From: Amnibacterium setariae
GTDB lineage: Bacteria > Actinomycetota > Actinomycetes > Actinomycetales > Microbacteriaceae
Length of the DNA stretch: 64,000 nt
Assembly (NCBI RefSeq): GCF_003581425.1
Contig: NZ_QXTG01000002.1
Location: 558,001-622,000 of the forward strand
Direction: 5' to 3'
The notes under the pieces were generated by a model that saw only the letters and a program-made list of their open reading frames with translations, made no database searches and was not told where the DNA came from. A program made the position numbers and the translations under genes. Positions 9,479 to 22,404 of this stretch are shown in pieces (position 1 is the first letter of the stretch; every line of letters starts with the position of its first letter).

Positions 9479-9847
9479 TCAGCTGTCGGCGCTGATCTTC
9501 CCGCGACGGATGCGGAGCTGCTTCAGCGCGTCCTCGAGCAGGCTCGCGGCCTCCTCGTCGGTGCGGCGCTCCTTCACGTACGCGAGGTGCGTCTTGTAGG
9601 GCTCGTTCTTCTGCACCGACGGCGGGTTCGCCTTGTCGCGGCCCGCGGGCAGGCCGGAGGACGGCGAGTCGATCGTCGAGGGGATCTCGTCCGCGGGCAG
9701 GTTCGCCGCGAAGTAGCGGACGGTCTCGTTGCCCAGGGCGTCCCAGTAGGAGACGGCCACGCGCTCCGCGTGGTGCCCGTGATCCTGCTCGCCCATGGGA
9801 CCCGCGCCGACTCGAGAGCCGCGGATCGCACTACCGCCAGAAGCCAT
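9479..9847 (-). CDS. rbpA: RNA polymerase-binding protein RbpA
   Basis: A 122-residue actinobacterial transcription factor that binds RNA polymerase and the principal sigma factor and stabilises open complexes. Seen in order: N-terminal tail with IRGSRVGAGPMGE, a small beta core (AVSYWDALGNETVRYF), a linker and the C-terminal sigma-interaction helix (THLAYVKERRTDEEA). No cysteine occurs in the protein, so a structural zinc is not possible. It lies 20 nt after secG, probably as its operon partner, and ends at a bidirectional terminator. Confidence 0.93.
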   Translation of the reverse strand: MASGGSAIRGSRVGAGPMGEQDHGHHAERVAVSYWDALGNETVRYFAANLPADEIPSTIDSPSSGLPAGRDKANPPSVQKNEPYKTHLAYVKERRTDEEAASLLEDALKQLRIRRGKISADS

Positions 9848-9867
9848 GTGTACTCAGTTCCTTGTCG

Positions 9868-10113
9868 TCAGGCGCCGAAGCGGGTGAGGAGGCCGAGCAC
9901 GACGATGCACGCGAACCAGACCAGGCCGAGGACGACCGTGATCCGGTTCAGGTTGCGTTCCGCGACGCCCGATGCGCCGAGGCTCGAGGTGACGCCGCCG
10001 CCGAACATGTCGGACAGCCCGCCTCCACGACCCTTGTGCAGCAGGATCAGCAGCGTGAGCAGGATGCTCGTGATCGCGAGGACCACGAGCAGCACGGCCT
10101 GCAGGATCTGCAT
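9868..10113 (-). CDS. secG: preprotein translocase subunit SecG
   Basis: An 81-residue membrane protein of the SecYEG channel with two hydrophobic helices (about residues 3-24 and 57-76) separated by the SecG-typical loop KGRGGGLSDMFGGG. ATG with AGGAGGAG upstream. Its position after tpiA and before rbpA follows the common gap-pgk-tpiA-secG order, but a terminator after tpiA and a separate -10 suggest its own promoter. Confidence 0.95.
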   Translation of the reverse strand: MQILQAVLLVVLAITSILLTLLILLHKGRGGGLSDMFGGGVTSSLGASGVAERNLNRITVVLGLVWFACIVVLGLLTRFGA

Positions 10114-10156
10114 CCGGATCTCCTCCTGTCGTCGCAGCCGACGTTCAGCCGCGGCA

Positions 10157-10162
10157 AGTATA
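10157..10162 (-). promoter_or_regulatory. probable -10 of secG-rbpA
   Basis: TATACT, one of the most consensus-like -10 hexamers in this GC-rich window, 43 nt before the secG ATG and just past the tpiA terminator. The -35 is not recognisable. Confidence 0.55.
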
Positions 10163-10193
10163 ACCGCCCGGCCGTTCGAGCCCAGGAGGTGTC

Positions 10194-10217
10194 GTCGGCG
10201 CGGTCCCCCGCGCCGAC
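10194..10217 (-). terminator. terminator of the gap-pgk-tpiA unit
   Basis: A perfect 10-bp stem (GTCGGCGCGG / CCGCGCCGAC) with loop TCCC, 18 nt past the tpiA stop. There is no T-run. Confidence 0.65.
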
Positions 10218-10234
10218 CGTCGAGCCTATTCGGG

Positions 10235-11020
10235 CTAGGCGCCCACGTGGTCCGGGAAGCGCGCGATCCCGGCGAACTCGACGGGGTCGAGGCTCGCGCC
10301 GCCGACCAGCGCGCCGTCGACGTCGGGCTTCCGCATGAAGCCGGCGATGTTGCCGCTCTTCACCGAACCGCCGTAGAGGATCCGGGTCGCCGCGGCGTCG
10401 TCGGCGCCGAGCGCCTCCGCCACCGCGCCGCGGATCGCCGCGCACACCTCCTGCGCCGTCTCGGGCGTCGCGACCTTGCCGGTGCCGATCGCCCAGACGG
10501 GCTCGTACGCGATCACGACCGGGGTGCCCGAGGGCACGCCGGCGAGGGCGGCCGCGGTCTGCCGCACCGGGACGGCGCTCGTGCCGTGGCGCTCGAGCTC
10601 CTCCTCGGTCTCCCCCACGCAGATCACGGGCACGAGCCCGTGCCGCACGGCGGCGAGCACCTTCGCGTTCACGACCTCGTCGGTCTCGCCGTGGCCCTGC
10701 CGGCGCTCCGAGTGCCCCACGATCACGTAGGCGCAGTCGAGCGCCTTCAGGAACGCGCCGGACACGTCGCCGGTGTAGGCGCCGCTGTCGTGCGGGGACA
10801 GGTCCTGCGCCCCGAGCCCGACCGTGAACCGCTCGGCGTCGACGAGCGTCTGCACGCTCCGCAGGTCCGTGAAGGGCGGGAAGACCGCGACCTCGACCGC
10901 CTTCGGGTCGAAGGAGGCGTCCTTCAGCGTCCACGCCAGCTTCTGCACGAGCGCGATGCCCTGCAGGTGGTCGAGGTTCATCTTCCAGTTGCCGGCGATG
11001 AACGGTCGCCGGGCGCTCAC
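10235..11020 (-). CDS. tpiA: triosephosphate isomerase
   Basis: A 261-residue TIM barrel interconverting dihydroxyacetone phosphate and glyceraldehyde 3-phosphate. Catalytic Lys13 (NWKMN), His103 (GHSERR) and Glu173 ([11 protein letters not shown]) are present. The GTG start (11018-11020) overlaps the pgk stop as GTGA, giving translational coupling in gap-pgk-tpiA. Confidence 0.97.
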   Translation of the reverse strand: MSARRPFIAGNWKMNLDHLQGIALVQKLAWTLKDASFDPKAVEVAVFPPFTDLRSVQTLVDAERFTVGLGAQDLSPHDSGAYTGDVSGAFLKALDCAYVIVGHSERRQGHGETDEVVNAKVLAAVRHGLVPVICVGETEEELERHGTSAVPVRQTAAALAGVPSGTPVVIAYEPVWAIGTGKVATPETAQEVCAAIRGAVAEALGADDAAATRILYGGSVKSGNIAGFMRKPDVDGALVGGASLDPVEFAGIARFPDHVGA

Positions 11021-12222
11021 GCCTCCGGCTCCCAGCCGAGGACCTCGAGGCCCGGGAGGCGCTTGCCCTCGAGGAACTCGAGGCTCGCGCCACCGCCGGT
11101 GGAGATGTGCCCGAACCGGTCGTCCGCGAAGCCGAGGGTCCGCACGGCCGCCGCGCTGTCGCCGCCGCCGACGACGGAGAGCCCGTCCACCTCGGTCAGC
11201 GCCTGCGCGACCCGCTCGGTGCCGTTCGCGAAGGCCGGGAACTCGAACACGCCCATCGGCCCGTTCCAGAACACGGTGCGCGACCCGGCGATCGCCGCGG
11301 CGAAGGCCTCGGCGGTGTCGGGCCCGATGTCGAGCCCGATGCCGTCGGCGCCGAAGGGGGACGACTCGATCGCGTCCGACGGCACGGTCTCGTGGGCCGC
11401 GTCGGGCGCGAACGCCGCCGCGACCACCACGTCCATCGGGACGAGGAGCTGCACGCCGAGCTCGTCCGCCCGCCGCAGGTACTCCTGCACGGTCGGGATC
11501 TGGTCCTGCTCGAGCAGGCTCTTGCCGACCGCGTGCCCCTGCGCCGCGAGGAACGTGAAGAGCATCCCGCCGCCGATCAGCAGCGTGTCAACACGCGGCA
11601 GCAGGTGGTCGATGACGCCGAGCTTGTCGCTGACCTTCGAGCCGCCGAGGACGACCGCGTACGGCTTCTCCGGACGCTCGGTCAGGCGCTCGAGCACGGA
11701 GAGCTCACCCGCGATGAGCAGGCCCGCGGCGCTCGGCAGCACCTCGGCGAGCTCGTACACGCTCGCCTGCTTCCGGTGCACGACGCCGAAGCCGTCCGAC
11801 ACGAACGCGGTGCCGTGCTGCGCGAGGGCCTCCGCGAACGCGCGGCGCTCCCCCGCGTCCTTGCTCGTCTCCCGCGGGTCGAACCGGAGGTTCTCGAGCA
11901 CCGTGACGGCGCCCGTGCCGGGCTGCGCGTCGGCCGGCGTGCCGGGCACGAACGCGACCTCGCGGCCGAGCAGCTCGCCGAGGCGGACCGCGACGGGCTC
12001 GAGGCCGTACTTCGCGTCCGGCTTCCCGTCGGGCCGGCCGAGGTGGCTGATGACCGTCACCGAGGCGCCCGCGTCGAGCAGGCGGGTGAGGGTGGGGACG
12101 CTCGCGCGCACGCGGCCGTCGTCCGTGATCGCGCCGTCCTTCAGGGGGACGTTGAGATCGCAGCGGACGACGACCCGCGTGCCGGCGAGGTCCCCGATCG
12201 AGTCGAGGGTTCGCAGCGCCAT
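11017..12222 (-). CDS. pgk: phosphoglycerate kinase
   Basis: A 401-residue two-domain kinase forming ATP from 1,3-bisphosphoglycerate. N-terminal substrate site [11 protein letters not shown], hinge-region GGSKVSDKL and the C-terminal nucleotide loop [10 protein letters not shown] are visible. The ATG at 12220-12222 is 5 nt after the gap stop and has no SD of its own, so initiation is probably coupled to gap. The stop overlaps the tpiA start. Confidence 0.97.
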   Translation of the reverse strand: MALRTLDSIGDLAGTRVVVRCDLNVPLKDGAITDDGRVRASVPTLTRLLDAGASVTVISHLGRPDGKPDAKYGLEPVAVRLGELLGREVAFVPGTPADAQPGTGAVTVLENLRFDPRETSKDAGERRAFAEALAQHGTAFVSDGFGVVHRKQASVYELAEVLPSAAGLLIAGELSVLERLTERPEKPYAVVLGGSKVSDKLGVIDHLLPRVDTLLIGGGMLFTFLAAQGHAVGKSLLEQDQIPTVQEYLRRADELGVQLLVPMDVVVAAAFAPDAAHETVPSDAIESSPFGADGIGLDIGPDTAEAFAAAIAGSRTVFWNGPMGVFEFPAFANGTERVAQALTEVDGLSVVGGGDSAAAVRTLGFADDRFGHISTGGGASLEFLEGKRLPGLEVLGWEPEA

Positions 12223-12227
12223 GAGGA

Positions 12228-13313
<1,086 letters not shown>

Positions 13314-13937
13314 TCACGGTACCAGCAGGCCCGAGGTCTGCTTCTGGGCGGTGGTGAAGCGCTGCTCCACGTTCGCCCAGTTCACGATGTTCCAGAACGC
13401 CTTCACGTAGTCGGCGCGGACGTTCGCGTAGTCGAGGTAGTACGCGTGCTCCCAGACGTCGAGCAGGAGCAGCGGCACGGTGCCGGCCGGGAAGTCCTGC
13501 TGCTGGTCGTGGAACTGCACGATGATCGGCCGCCGGCCGATCGAGTCGTAGACGAGCGCGGCCCAGCCGGAGCCCTGCACGCCCATCGCGGCGGCGGTGA
13601 AGTGCGCCTGGAACTTGTCGAACCCGCCGAACAGGTCGTCGATCGCCGAGGCGATCTCGCCGGTGGGGCGGTCGCCGCCGTCCGGCGACATGTTGGTCCA
13701 GAACACCGAGTGGTTGACGTGGCCCGCGAGGTTGAAGGTGAGGTCCTTCGTCAGCTTGTTGACGTTCGCGAGGTTGCCGCTCTCGCGCGCCTCCTGCAGC
13801 TGGTCGAGCGCCGTGTTCGCGCCGGTCACGTAGGCCTGGTGGTGCTTGCCGTGGTGCAGCTCCATGATCCGGGCGCTGATGCTCGGCTCGAGGGCGGAGT
13901 AGTCGTACGGCAGCTCGGGCAGGGTGTAGACGGGCAT
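13314..13937 (-). CDS. sodA: superoxide dismutase, Mn/Fe family
   Basis: A 207-residue SOD. The four metal ligands are His28, His76, Asp160 and His164 (DVWEHAYY). FDKFQAHF and GSGWAALV are family blocks. The outer-sphere features lean to manganese but sequence alone does not settle Mn versus Fe. No signal peptide, so cytoplasmic. ATG with AGGAGG upstream; monocistronic, with a hairpin terminator after the stop. Confidence 0.95.
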   Translation of the reverse strand: MPVYTLPELPYDYSALEPSISARIMELHHGKHHQAYVTGANTALDQLQEARESGNLANVNKLTKDLTFNLAGHVNHSVFWTNMSPDGGDRPTGEIASAIDDLFGGFDKFQAHFTAAAMGVQGSGWAALVYDSIGRRPIIVQFHDQQQDFPAGTVPLLLLDVWEHAYYLDYANVRADYVKAFWNIVNWANVEQRFTTAQKQTSGLLVP

Positions 13938-13965
13938 GGTGCCTCCTCCTTGACGTTCGCTCAGG

Positions 13966-13983
13966 AGCCTATGACCGGCGGTC
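13966..13983 (-). promoter_or_regulatory. sodA promoter with adjoining palindrome
   Basis: TAGGCT (13966-13971) gives a leader of roughly 25-30 nt that contains the SD. The 11-bp palindrome GACCG-G-CGGTC (13973-13983) lies immediately upstream of this -10, in the spacer region, where a repressor would block polymerase. Confidence 0.45.
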
Positions 13984-14058
13984 GCAGGCCCGCTGGGACT
14001 TCCACGGGGAGGAACCGGGCGGCGCCCGCGGCATTCCCGCGAGCGTCGACCGGAGGGC

Positions 14059-15036
14059 TCAGTCCGCGATCTCGGCGGGGACGGCGGCCTCGGTGTTGGG
14101 GATGCCCTCCTCCGCGGCGCGCTTGTCGGCGAGCGCCAGGAGGCGGCGGATCCGGCCGGCGACGGCGTCCTTCGTCATGGGCGGGTCGGCGTGGTGCCCG
14201 AGCTCGTCGAGGCTCGCGTCGCGGTGGTCGAGCCGCAGCTGGCCGGCGTAGCGGAGGTGCTCCGGGATGGTCGGGCCGAGGATCTCGAGCGCGCGCTCCA
14301 CGCGGGCGCAGGCCGCGACGGCCGCCTGGGCGCTGCGGCGGAGGTTCGCGTCGTCGAAGTTGACGAGCCGGTTGGTGTTCGCCCGCACCTCGCGGCGCTG
14401 ACGCAGCTCCTCCCAGTTCTTGACGCTGCGCTTCGCGCCCATGTGGCCGAGCATCTCGCTGATGGCCTCGCCGTCGCGGATGACGACGCGGTGCACCCCG
14501 CGGACCTCGCGGGCCTTCGCCTGCACCTGCAGGCGGCCCGCCGCGCCGACGAGCGCCATGGCGGTCTCGTTGCCGGGGCAGGTGACCTCGAGCGCGGCGG
14601 AGCGGCCCGGGTCCGTGAGGGAGCCGTGCGCGAGGAACGCCCCGCGCCAGACGGCCTCGATCTCGTCGGGAGACCCGGTGGTGAGGCGGTTCGGCAGCCC
14701 GCGGATCGGGCGGCGGCGCGCGTCGAGCAGCCCGGTCTGCCGGGCGAGGGTCTCGCCCCCGTCGACGACGCGGACCAGGTAGTGGTTGTTGCGGCGGACG
14801 CCCGAGGCGGACAGCACCGTCATCTCGCTGCGAACGCCGTACAGCTCGCTCAGGTCGCGCCGCACGCGGCGGGCGAGCTGCGGGGTGTCGAGCTCGGACT
14901 CGACCGCGATGCGGCCGGAGATGAGGTGCAGACCGCCCGAGAAGCGCAGGATCGTCGCCAGCTCCGCCGCCCGCACCGACGTCTTCCCGACGTCGACCTG
15001 GGTCAGCTCGTCCTTCACCTCAGCGGTCAGTGCCAA
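14059..15036 (-). CDS. whiA: DNA-binding protein WhiA
   Basis: A 325-residue WhiA: an N-terminal LAGLIDADG-homing-endonuclease-like fold (about 1-210) fused to a C-terminal helix-turn-helix (about 220-310). In Streptomyces it works with WhiB in sporulation septation; in non-sporulating actinobacteria it is retained and linked to division. Stretches [29 protein letters not shown] and [10 protein letters not shown] are typical. The start is TTG (15034-15036) with GGGGAG upstream. The usual neighbour yvcK is absent between it and rapZ. Confidence 0.95.
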   Translation of the reverse strand: MALTAEVKDELTQVDVGKTSVRAAELATILRFSGGLHLISGRIAVESELDTPQLARRVRRDLSELYGVRSEMTVLSASGVRRNNHYLVRVVDGGETLARQTGLLDARRRPIRGLPNRLTTGSPDEIEAVWRGAFLAHGSLTDPGRSAALEVTCPGNETAMALVGAAGRLQVQAKAREVRGVHRVVIRDGEAISEMLGHMGAKRSVKNWEELRQRREVRANTNRLVNFDDANLRRSAQAAVAACARVERALEILGPTIPEHLRYAGQLRLDHRDASLDELGHHADPPMTKDAVAGRIRRLLALADKRAAEEGIPNTEAAVPAEIAD

Positions 15037-15179
15037 TGCTCGCGACTCCCCGTCTCTCCCCCGGCGTCACCCGTCTGCGCGATTCCCGATCGGCGCACGT
15101 CGCGGGTGACGACGACCGGAACAGTGTCGCACCCGCGGCGCGTCGCCGCACATCAGGCGGCGTTCAGAGACGCGTGCTG

Positions 15180-16085
15180 CTATTCGCGACCGAGGTCGCG
15201 GTGCTTCACGTTCACGACGACGCCCGGCTGAGCGCCGATCAGACCCGCGATGCGCTCGACGACGGCGACGGAGCGGTGCTTCCCGCCCGTGCAGCCGATC
15301 GCGATCGTCGCGTGGCTCTTGTTCTCGCGCTGGTAGCCGGCGAGCACCGGCCGCAGCGCCTCCGCGTAGCGCTCGACGAACTCGAGCGCCCCCGGCTGGC
15401 CCAGCACGTAGTCCGACACGTCCTGGTCCTTGCCCGTGTGCGGGCGCAGCTCCGGCACCCAGAACGGGTTCGGCAGGAAGCGGGCGTCGGCCACCATGTC
15501 GGCGTCCGTCGGGACCCCGTACTTGAAGCCGAAGCTGGTGATCGTCACCCGGACGCCCGGGGCGTCGTCGTCCGCGAACAGCTCGTTGATCGCGTTCGCG
15601 AGCTGGTGGATGTTCAGCTCGGACGTGTCGATGATGATGTCGCTCTGCTCGCGCACCGCGGCCGTCATCGTCCGCTCGGCGGTGATGCCGTCGAGGATCG
15701 TGCCGCTGCCCTGCAGCGGGTGCGGGCGGCGCACGGCCTCGAACCGGCGCACCAGCGCCGCGTCGTTCGCCTCGAGGAACAGCAGGCGGACCTGCGGCCC
15801 GTCGACGCCGCCGGTGCCCGCGTCCTTCAGCTCCGACAGCAGCTGGCCGCCGCGCACGTCGACCACGACCGCGATGCGGGCGAGCCGCTCGTCCGAGTGC
15901 CCCGCGAGGTCGAGCAGCGGCCGCAGCATCTGCGGCGGCAGGTTGTCGACCACGTACCAGCCGAGGTCCTCGAGCGCGTTGCTCACGGTGGACCGGCCCG
16001 CGCCGGACATGCCGGTGACGACGAGGACGGAACGGGCGGACGGCTCCGTCGCGGGAGCCGTTGCCTCGGACGTGGCGTCCGTCAT
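15180..16085 (-). CDS. rapZ: RNase adapter RapZ (YvcJ family nucleotide-binding protein)
   Basis: A 301-residue P-loop protein. The Walker A is GMSGAGRST (about residues 25-33), with Arg where most P-loops have Lys, a substitution common in actinobacterial members. The C-terminal half holds TSFGFKYGVP and IGCTGGKHRSV, the phosphosugar/RNA-binding part in E. coli RapZ. The E. coli role (GlmZ sRNA decay) is unlikely to apply directly here; function in actinobacteria is unresolved. It sits between uvrC and whiA. Confidence 0.92.
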   Translation of the reverse strand: MTDATSEATAPATEPSARSVLVVTGMSGAGRSTVSNALEDLGWYVVDNLPPQMLRPLLDLAGHSDERLARIAVVVDVRGGQLLSELKDAGTGGVDGPQVRLLFLEANDAALVRRFEAVRRPHPLQGSGTILDGITAERTMTAAVREQSDIIIDTSELNIHQLANAINELFADDDAPGVRVTITSFGFKYGVPTDADMVADARFLPNPFWVPELRPHTGKDQDVSDYVLGQPGALEFVERYAEALRPVLAGYQRENKSHATIAIGCTGGKHRSVAVVERIAGLIGAQPGVVVNVKHRDLGRE

Positions 16086-16129
16086 GACGGGAGGGCCCTC
16101 CGCACGGTCGGGGTTCAGGTGCGCCCAGC

Positions 16130-18124
16130 CTACCGGGGCAGCGGGACGCCCTGATCCGCCGCCGCATCCGCCCCGGCCTCCTCGAGCGCCTCGTCGGGCG
16201 CCACGTCGGGATCGGGGCCGAGCTCCTGCTCCGCCCCGGGGTCGCCCCCGTGCAGGCGCTCGACGACGGCGGCGGCGAGCACCGGGCCGAACCCGGGCAC
16301 GTCGGCGATGTCCTCCGCGGTCGCCCGCCGGAGCCGGGCCACCGAGCCGAAGTGCTTCAGCAGCTGCTTCACCCGGGACTCGCCGAGACCGGGGACCGCC
16401 GCGAGCTGCGACCCGATGTCGCGCTTCCGCCGGGTCCGCTGGTGCGTGATGGCGAACCGGTGGGCCTCGTCGCGCAGGCGCTGCACGAGGAAGAGGGCGT
16501 CGCTGTTGCGCGGCAGGATCACCGGGAAGTCGCTGTCCGGCTGCCAGAGCTCCTCGAGCCGCTTCGCGATGCCCGCGAGCGCGACGCCGGTCACGCCGGC
16601 GTCCGCCATCGCGCGCTGCGCGGCGGCGACCTGCGGCTGCCCGCCGTCGACGAGCAGCAGGTTCGGGCGGTAGGCGAAGCGGTCGCCCTGCTGGGCCGGT
16701 GCGGCCTCCTCGTCGTCCAGGTGCGCGAGCCGCCGGCTGAGGACCTGGTAGATCGAGTCCGTGTCGTCCGTCGTCGACGCGACGTTGAAGCGGCGGTACT
16801 GGTCCTTGCGCGGCAGGCCGTCCTCGAAGACGACCATGGACGCGACGACGTCGGTGCCGGCGAGGTGGGAGACGTCGAAGCACTCGATCCGCAACGGCGC
16901 CTCGTCGAGGCCGAGCGCCTCCTGCAGGTCCGCGATGGCCTGCGAGCGCGCGGTGAAGTCCGCGCTGCGCCGGGTCTTGTAGAGCATCAGGGCCTGCGCC
17001 GCGTTCCGCGCCGCGGTCTGCGCCAGCGCCGCCTTCTCGCCGCGCTCGGCGACGTGCAGGCGGACCCGGCCGCTCCCCCGCAGACCCTCGTTCTCGCGGC
17101 CCTCCGCGCGGCGCTGCGACAGCCAGGTCGTCAGCTCCTCGGCGTCGTCCGGCAGCTCGGGCACGAGCACCTCGCGCGGCGGGTGGACGTCGTCGTCGTA
17201 GGCGTTCCGGAGCACGGTCTCCACCAGCTCGCCGAGCGCGACGTCGAGCTCCTTGTCGACGACCCAGCTGCGGGTGCCCCGGATGCGGCCGCCGCGGACG
17301 ATGAACTGCTGCACGCTCGCCGCGAGCTCGTCGTCGGCGATGCCGAACACGTCGGTGTCGACCTCCTCGCGGAGCACGACGGCGCTCTTCGACAGGGCGG
17401 CGTCCATCGCGCCGATCGCGTCGCGGAGGCGGGCCGCCTCCTCGAAGTTCAGGGCGGCGGACGCCTCCTGCATGCGCCGCGTCAGGTCCGCGCGGAACCG
17501 CTGGTCGCCGCCCGCCATGAACGTCGCGAGGTCCTCCGCGAGGTCGTGGTGCGCCTCCTTCGGGATCCGCCCCACGCACGGGGCGGCGCACTTCCCGATG
17601 TCGCCGAGCAGGCACGGCCGGCCGGTCTGCTCGGCGCGCCGGTAGGTCGTCTCGGAGCAGCTGCGCACCGGGAAGACCTTGAGCATCAGGTCGAGCGTCT
17701 CCCGGATCGCCCAGATCTTCGTGTACGGCCCGAAGTACTTGGCGCCCTTGAGCTTCCGGTTGCGCGTGATGAGGACCCGCGGCACCTCGTCGCCGAGGGT
17801 GATCGCGAGGTACGGGTACGACTTGTCGTCCCGGAACTGCACGTTGAACGGCGGGGCGAACTCCTTGATCCAGCTGTACTCGAGCTGGAGCGCCTCGAAC
17901 TCCGTGCCGACCACGGTCCACTCGACGCTGCCGGCGGTGAGGACCATCCGCCGGGTGCGGTCGTGCAGGGCGCGCAGCGGCTGGAAGTAGTTGCTGAGCC
18001 GGGCCCGGAGGTTCTTCGCCTTCCCGACGTAGAGCACCCGGCCCCGCGGGTCGCGGAAGCGGTAGACGCCCGGCGAGGTGGGGATCTCACCGGTGCGCGG
18101 CCGCCAGCTGACGGTCTCCGCCAT
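16130..18124 (-). CDS. uvrC: excinuclease ABC subunit C
   Basis: A 664-residue dual-incision nuclease of nucleotide excision repair: GIY-YIG domain at the N-terminus ([17 protein letters not shown]), UVR motif near the middle ([10 protein letters not shown]), RNase H-like second nuclease with conserved Asp residues ([15 protein letters not shown]) and C-terminal helix-hairpin-helix ([13 protein letters not shown]). ATG with GGAGG upstream, 16 nt after uvrA, so uvrA-uvrC form an operon. Confidence 0.96.
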   Translation of the reverse strand: MAETVSWRPRTGEIPTSPGVYRFRDPRGRVLYVGKAKNLRARLSNYFQPLRALHDRTRRMVLTAGSVEWTVVGTEFEALQLEYSWIKEFAPPFNVQFRDDKSYPYLAITLGDEVPRVLITRNRKLKGAKYFGPYTKIWAIRETLDLMLKVFPVRSCSETTYRRAEQTGRPCLLGDIGKCAAPCVGRIPKEAHHDLAEDLATFMAGGDQRFRADLTRRMQEASAALNFEEAARLRDAIGAMDAALSKSAVVLREEVDTDVFGIADDELAASVQQFIVRGGRIRGTRSWVVDKELDVALGELVETVLRNAYDDDVHPPREVLVPELPDDAEELTTWLSQRRAEGRENEGLRGSGRVRLHVAERGEKAALAQTAARNAAQALMLYKTRRSADFTARSQAIADLQEALGLDEAPLRIECFDVSHLAGTDVVASMVVFEDGLPRKDQYRRFNVASTTDDTDSIYQVLSRRLAHLDDEEAAPAQQGDRFAYRPNLLLVDGGQPQVAAAQRAMADAGVTGVALAGIAKRLEELWQPDSDFPVILPRNSDALFLVQRLRDEAHRFAITHQRTRRKRDIGSQLAAVPGLGESRVKQLLKHFGSVARLRRATAEDIADVPGFGPVLAAAVVERLHGGDPGAEQELGPDPDVAPDEALEEAGADAAADQGVPLPR

Positions 18125-18140
18125 CAGGCCTCCACCGCCG

Positions 18141-21026
<2,886 letters not shown>

Positions 21027-21032
21027 CGCAGA

Positions 21033-21038
21033 AGGATA
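21033..21038 (-). promoter_or_regulatory. leaderless -10 element of uvrA
   Basis: TATCCT, 6 nt before the uvrA GTG. Confidence 0.6.
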
Positions 21039-21093
21039 CGGAGCCCGTCCGACAGCGCTGTGCGCAATCGCGGTCGGCGACCGTCCGACCGGG

Positions 21094-22347
21094 TCAGGTC
21101 CCGGTCGCACCCGCCTGCACGAGCGCCGTCCGCAGCCGGTCGCGCTCCTCGACGTACTCGCGGCACACGGCGACGAACCGTTCGGCCGACCGGTCCGGCC
21201 AGTACGGCGACAGGTAGTAGGCCACGAGCTCCTCGAGCACCGCGCGCCCGCCCTCGTCGGCCAGCTGGGCCGCGACGACCGCCGGTGCGTCCGCGGCCTC
21301 GTCGGGCGGGAGGCGGCGGACACGGGCGAGCATCCCCGAGTCGGCCGTGACCGAGGCCGGTCCCGCCGGCGCGGTCACGACGAGCGGCCGGAGCGACGGC
21401 AGCCACGCGGTGGCGACAGCGGACACGTCGCTGACGAGCACGTCCGCCCGGGCGAACGACGCCTCCAGCGGCTCGTCGTCGGCGGCGATCACGCGGTGGT
21501 CCGCGCCGGCGGCGCGCACCGCGGCGAGCACCGCCGCGTTCGCACCCGCGTACTCCCCCGACGTCACGCCGATCAGGGGGTGGGGCCGGTAGAGCACGCG
21601 GTACCGGCCGTCGGCGAGCAGCGCCTCCACCAGGGCGACGCCGTGCGTGAGGACCGAGCTGTAGGCGACCGACGGCTGCGCGCCCTCCCACGTCGGCGCG
21701 TAGAGCACGGTCGGGCGGTCCCCGGCCGGCCGCGCCTCCCCCGGAGGCGCGGAGAGCGTCACGGGCTGCCCGACGACCACGCAGCGGCGCTCCGCGTCGA
21801 AGCGCATCAGCCGGGCCCGGACGCGGTCGACCGCGGCCTGCCCGGGCGCGAACACCGCGTCGTACGCCTTCAGCTGGTTCGACGCGGACACGCCCTTGTC
21901 GCTGTCGCCGTGCCCGATGTAGGCGTGCAGCAGGGAGGCGAACCGGAGGCACTCGAAGTTCGCCGACGCGTGGCCGACGTAGAGCGCGAGCGCCACGTCG
22001 GAGCGGGCGATCACCCCGTCGAGCGCGCCGTACCGGGCGAACGTCACGACCCGCACCCCGGTGCGCTCCCGCAGCGCCGCGGCGACCCGCGAGTCCTGGC
22101 AGACGATCGCGACGCCGAGCGCCGCGTCGACCTCCGCGAGCGTCGGCAGCCACGGCAGCAGCTGGTAGAGCTGGTCCGGCGGCCCGGGGAAGAAGACGAT
22201 GACCCGCCCGTCGAGGCGGCCGCCGGGGAGGGCGGCGTCGTCGCCGAGCCGATCGACCATGGACCGGGGGAAGAACGGCGATCGCCGCACCGCGCGGATC
22301 GCTCTGCTCTGGGCGCGGCGACGCAGGCCGTGGAGGGTGCGTCGCAT
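21094..22347 (-). CDS. CDP-glycerol glycerophosphotransferase family protein (TagF-like)
   Basis: A 417-residue protein with the C-terminal domain of teichoic-acid glycerophosphotransferases. Recognisable are the glycosyltransferase-B-like blocks [19 protein letters not shown] and [15 protein letters not shown]; the first and last are signature blocks of the TagB/TagF family, and the His in RPHP is a catalytic residue in TagF. No transmembrane segment; probably peripheral at the inner membrane. Divergent from a GlfT2-like gene with a 57-nt shared promoter region, suggesting joint work on one wall polymer. Acceptor and donor cannot be read from the sequence. Confidence 0.8.
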   Translation of the reverse strand: MRRTLHGLRRRAQSRAIRAVRRSPFFPRSMVDRLGDDAALPGGRLDGRVIVFFPGPPDQLYQLLPWLPTLAEVDAALGVAIVCQDSRVAAALRERTGVRVVTFARYGALDGVIARSDVALALYVGHASANFECLRFASLLHAYIGHGDSDKGVSASNQLKAYDAVFAPGQAAVDRVRARLMRFDAERRCVVVGQPVTLSAPPGEARPAGDRPTVLYAPTWEGAQPSVAYSSVLTHGVALVEALLADGRYRVLYRPHPLIGVTSGEYAGANAAVLAAVRAAGADHRVIAADDEPLEASFARADVLVSDVSAVATAWLPSLRPLVVTAPAGPASVTADSGMLARVRRLPPDEAADAPAVVAAQLADEGGRAVLEELVAYYLSPYWPDRSAERFVAVCREYVEERDRLRTALVQAGATGT

Positions 22348-22354
22348 CGGGGCG

Positions 22355-22360
22355 AGTGTA
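22355..22360 (-). promoter_or_regulatory. leaderless -10 of the TagF-like gene
   Basis: TACACT, 7 nt before the ATG; no SD. It lies 31 bp from the opposing -10, so the two promoters share upstream DNA. Confidence 0.6.
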
Positions 22361-22391
22361 GCCACCGGCCCCCTTCCGGCTCCCGCCCGCC

Positions 22392-22397
22392 TAGGCT
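22392..22397 (+). promoter_or_regulatory. leaderless -10 of the GlfT2-like gene
   Basis: TAGGCT, 7 nt before the ATG at 22405; no SD. Confidence 0.6.
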
Positions 22398-22404
22398 TGC
22401 CGGG

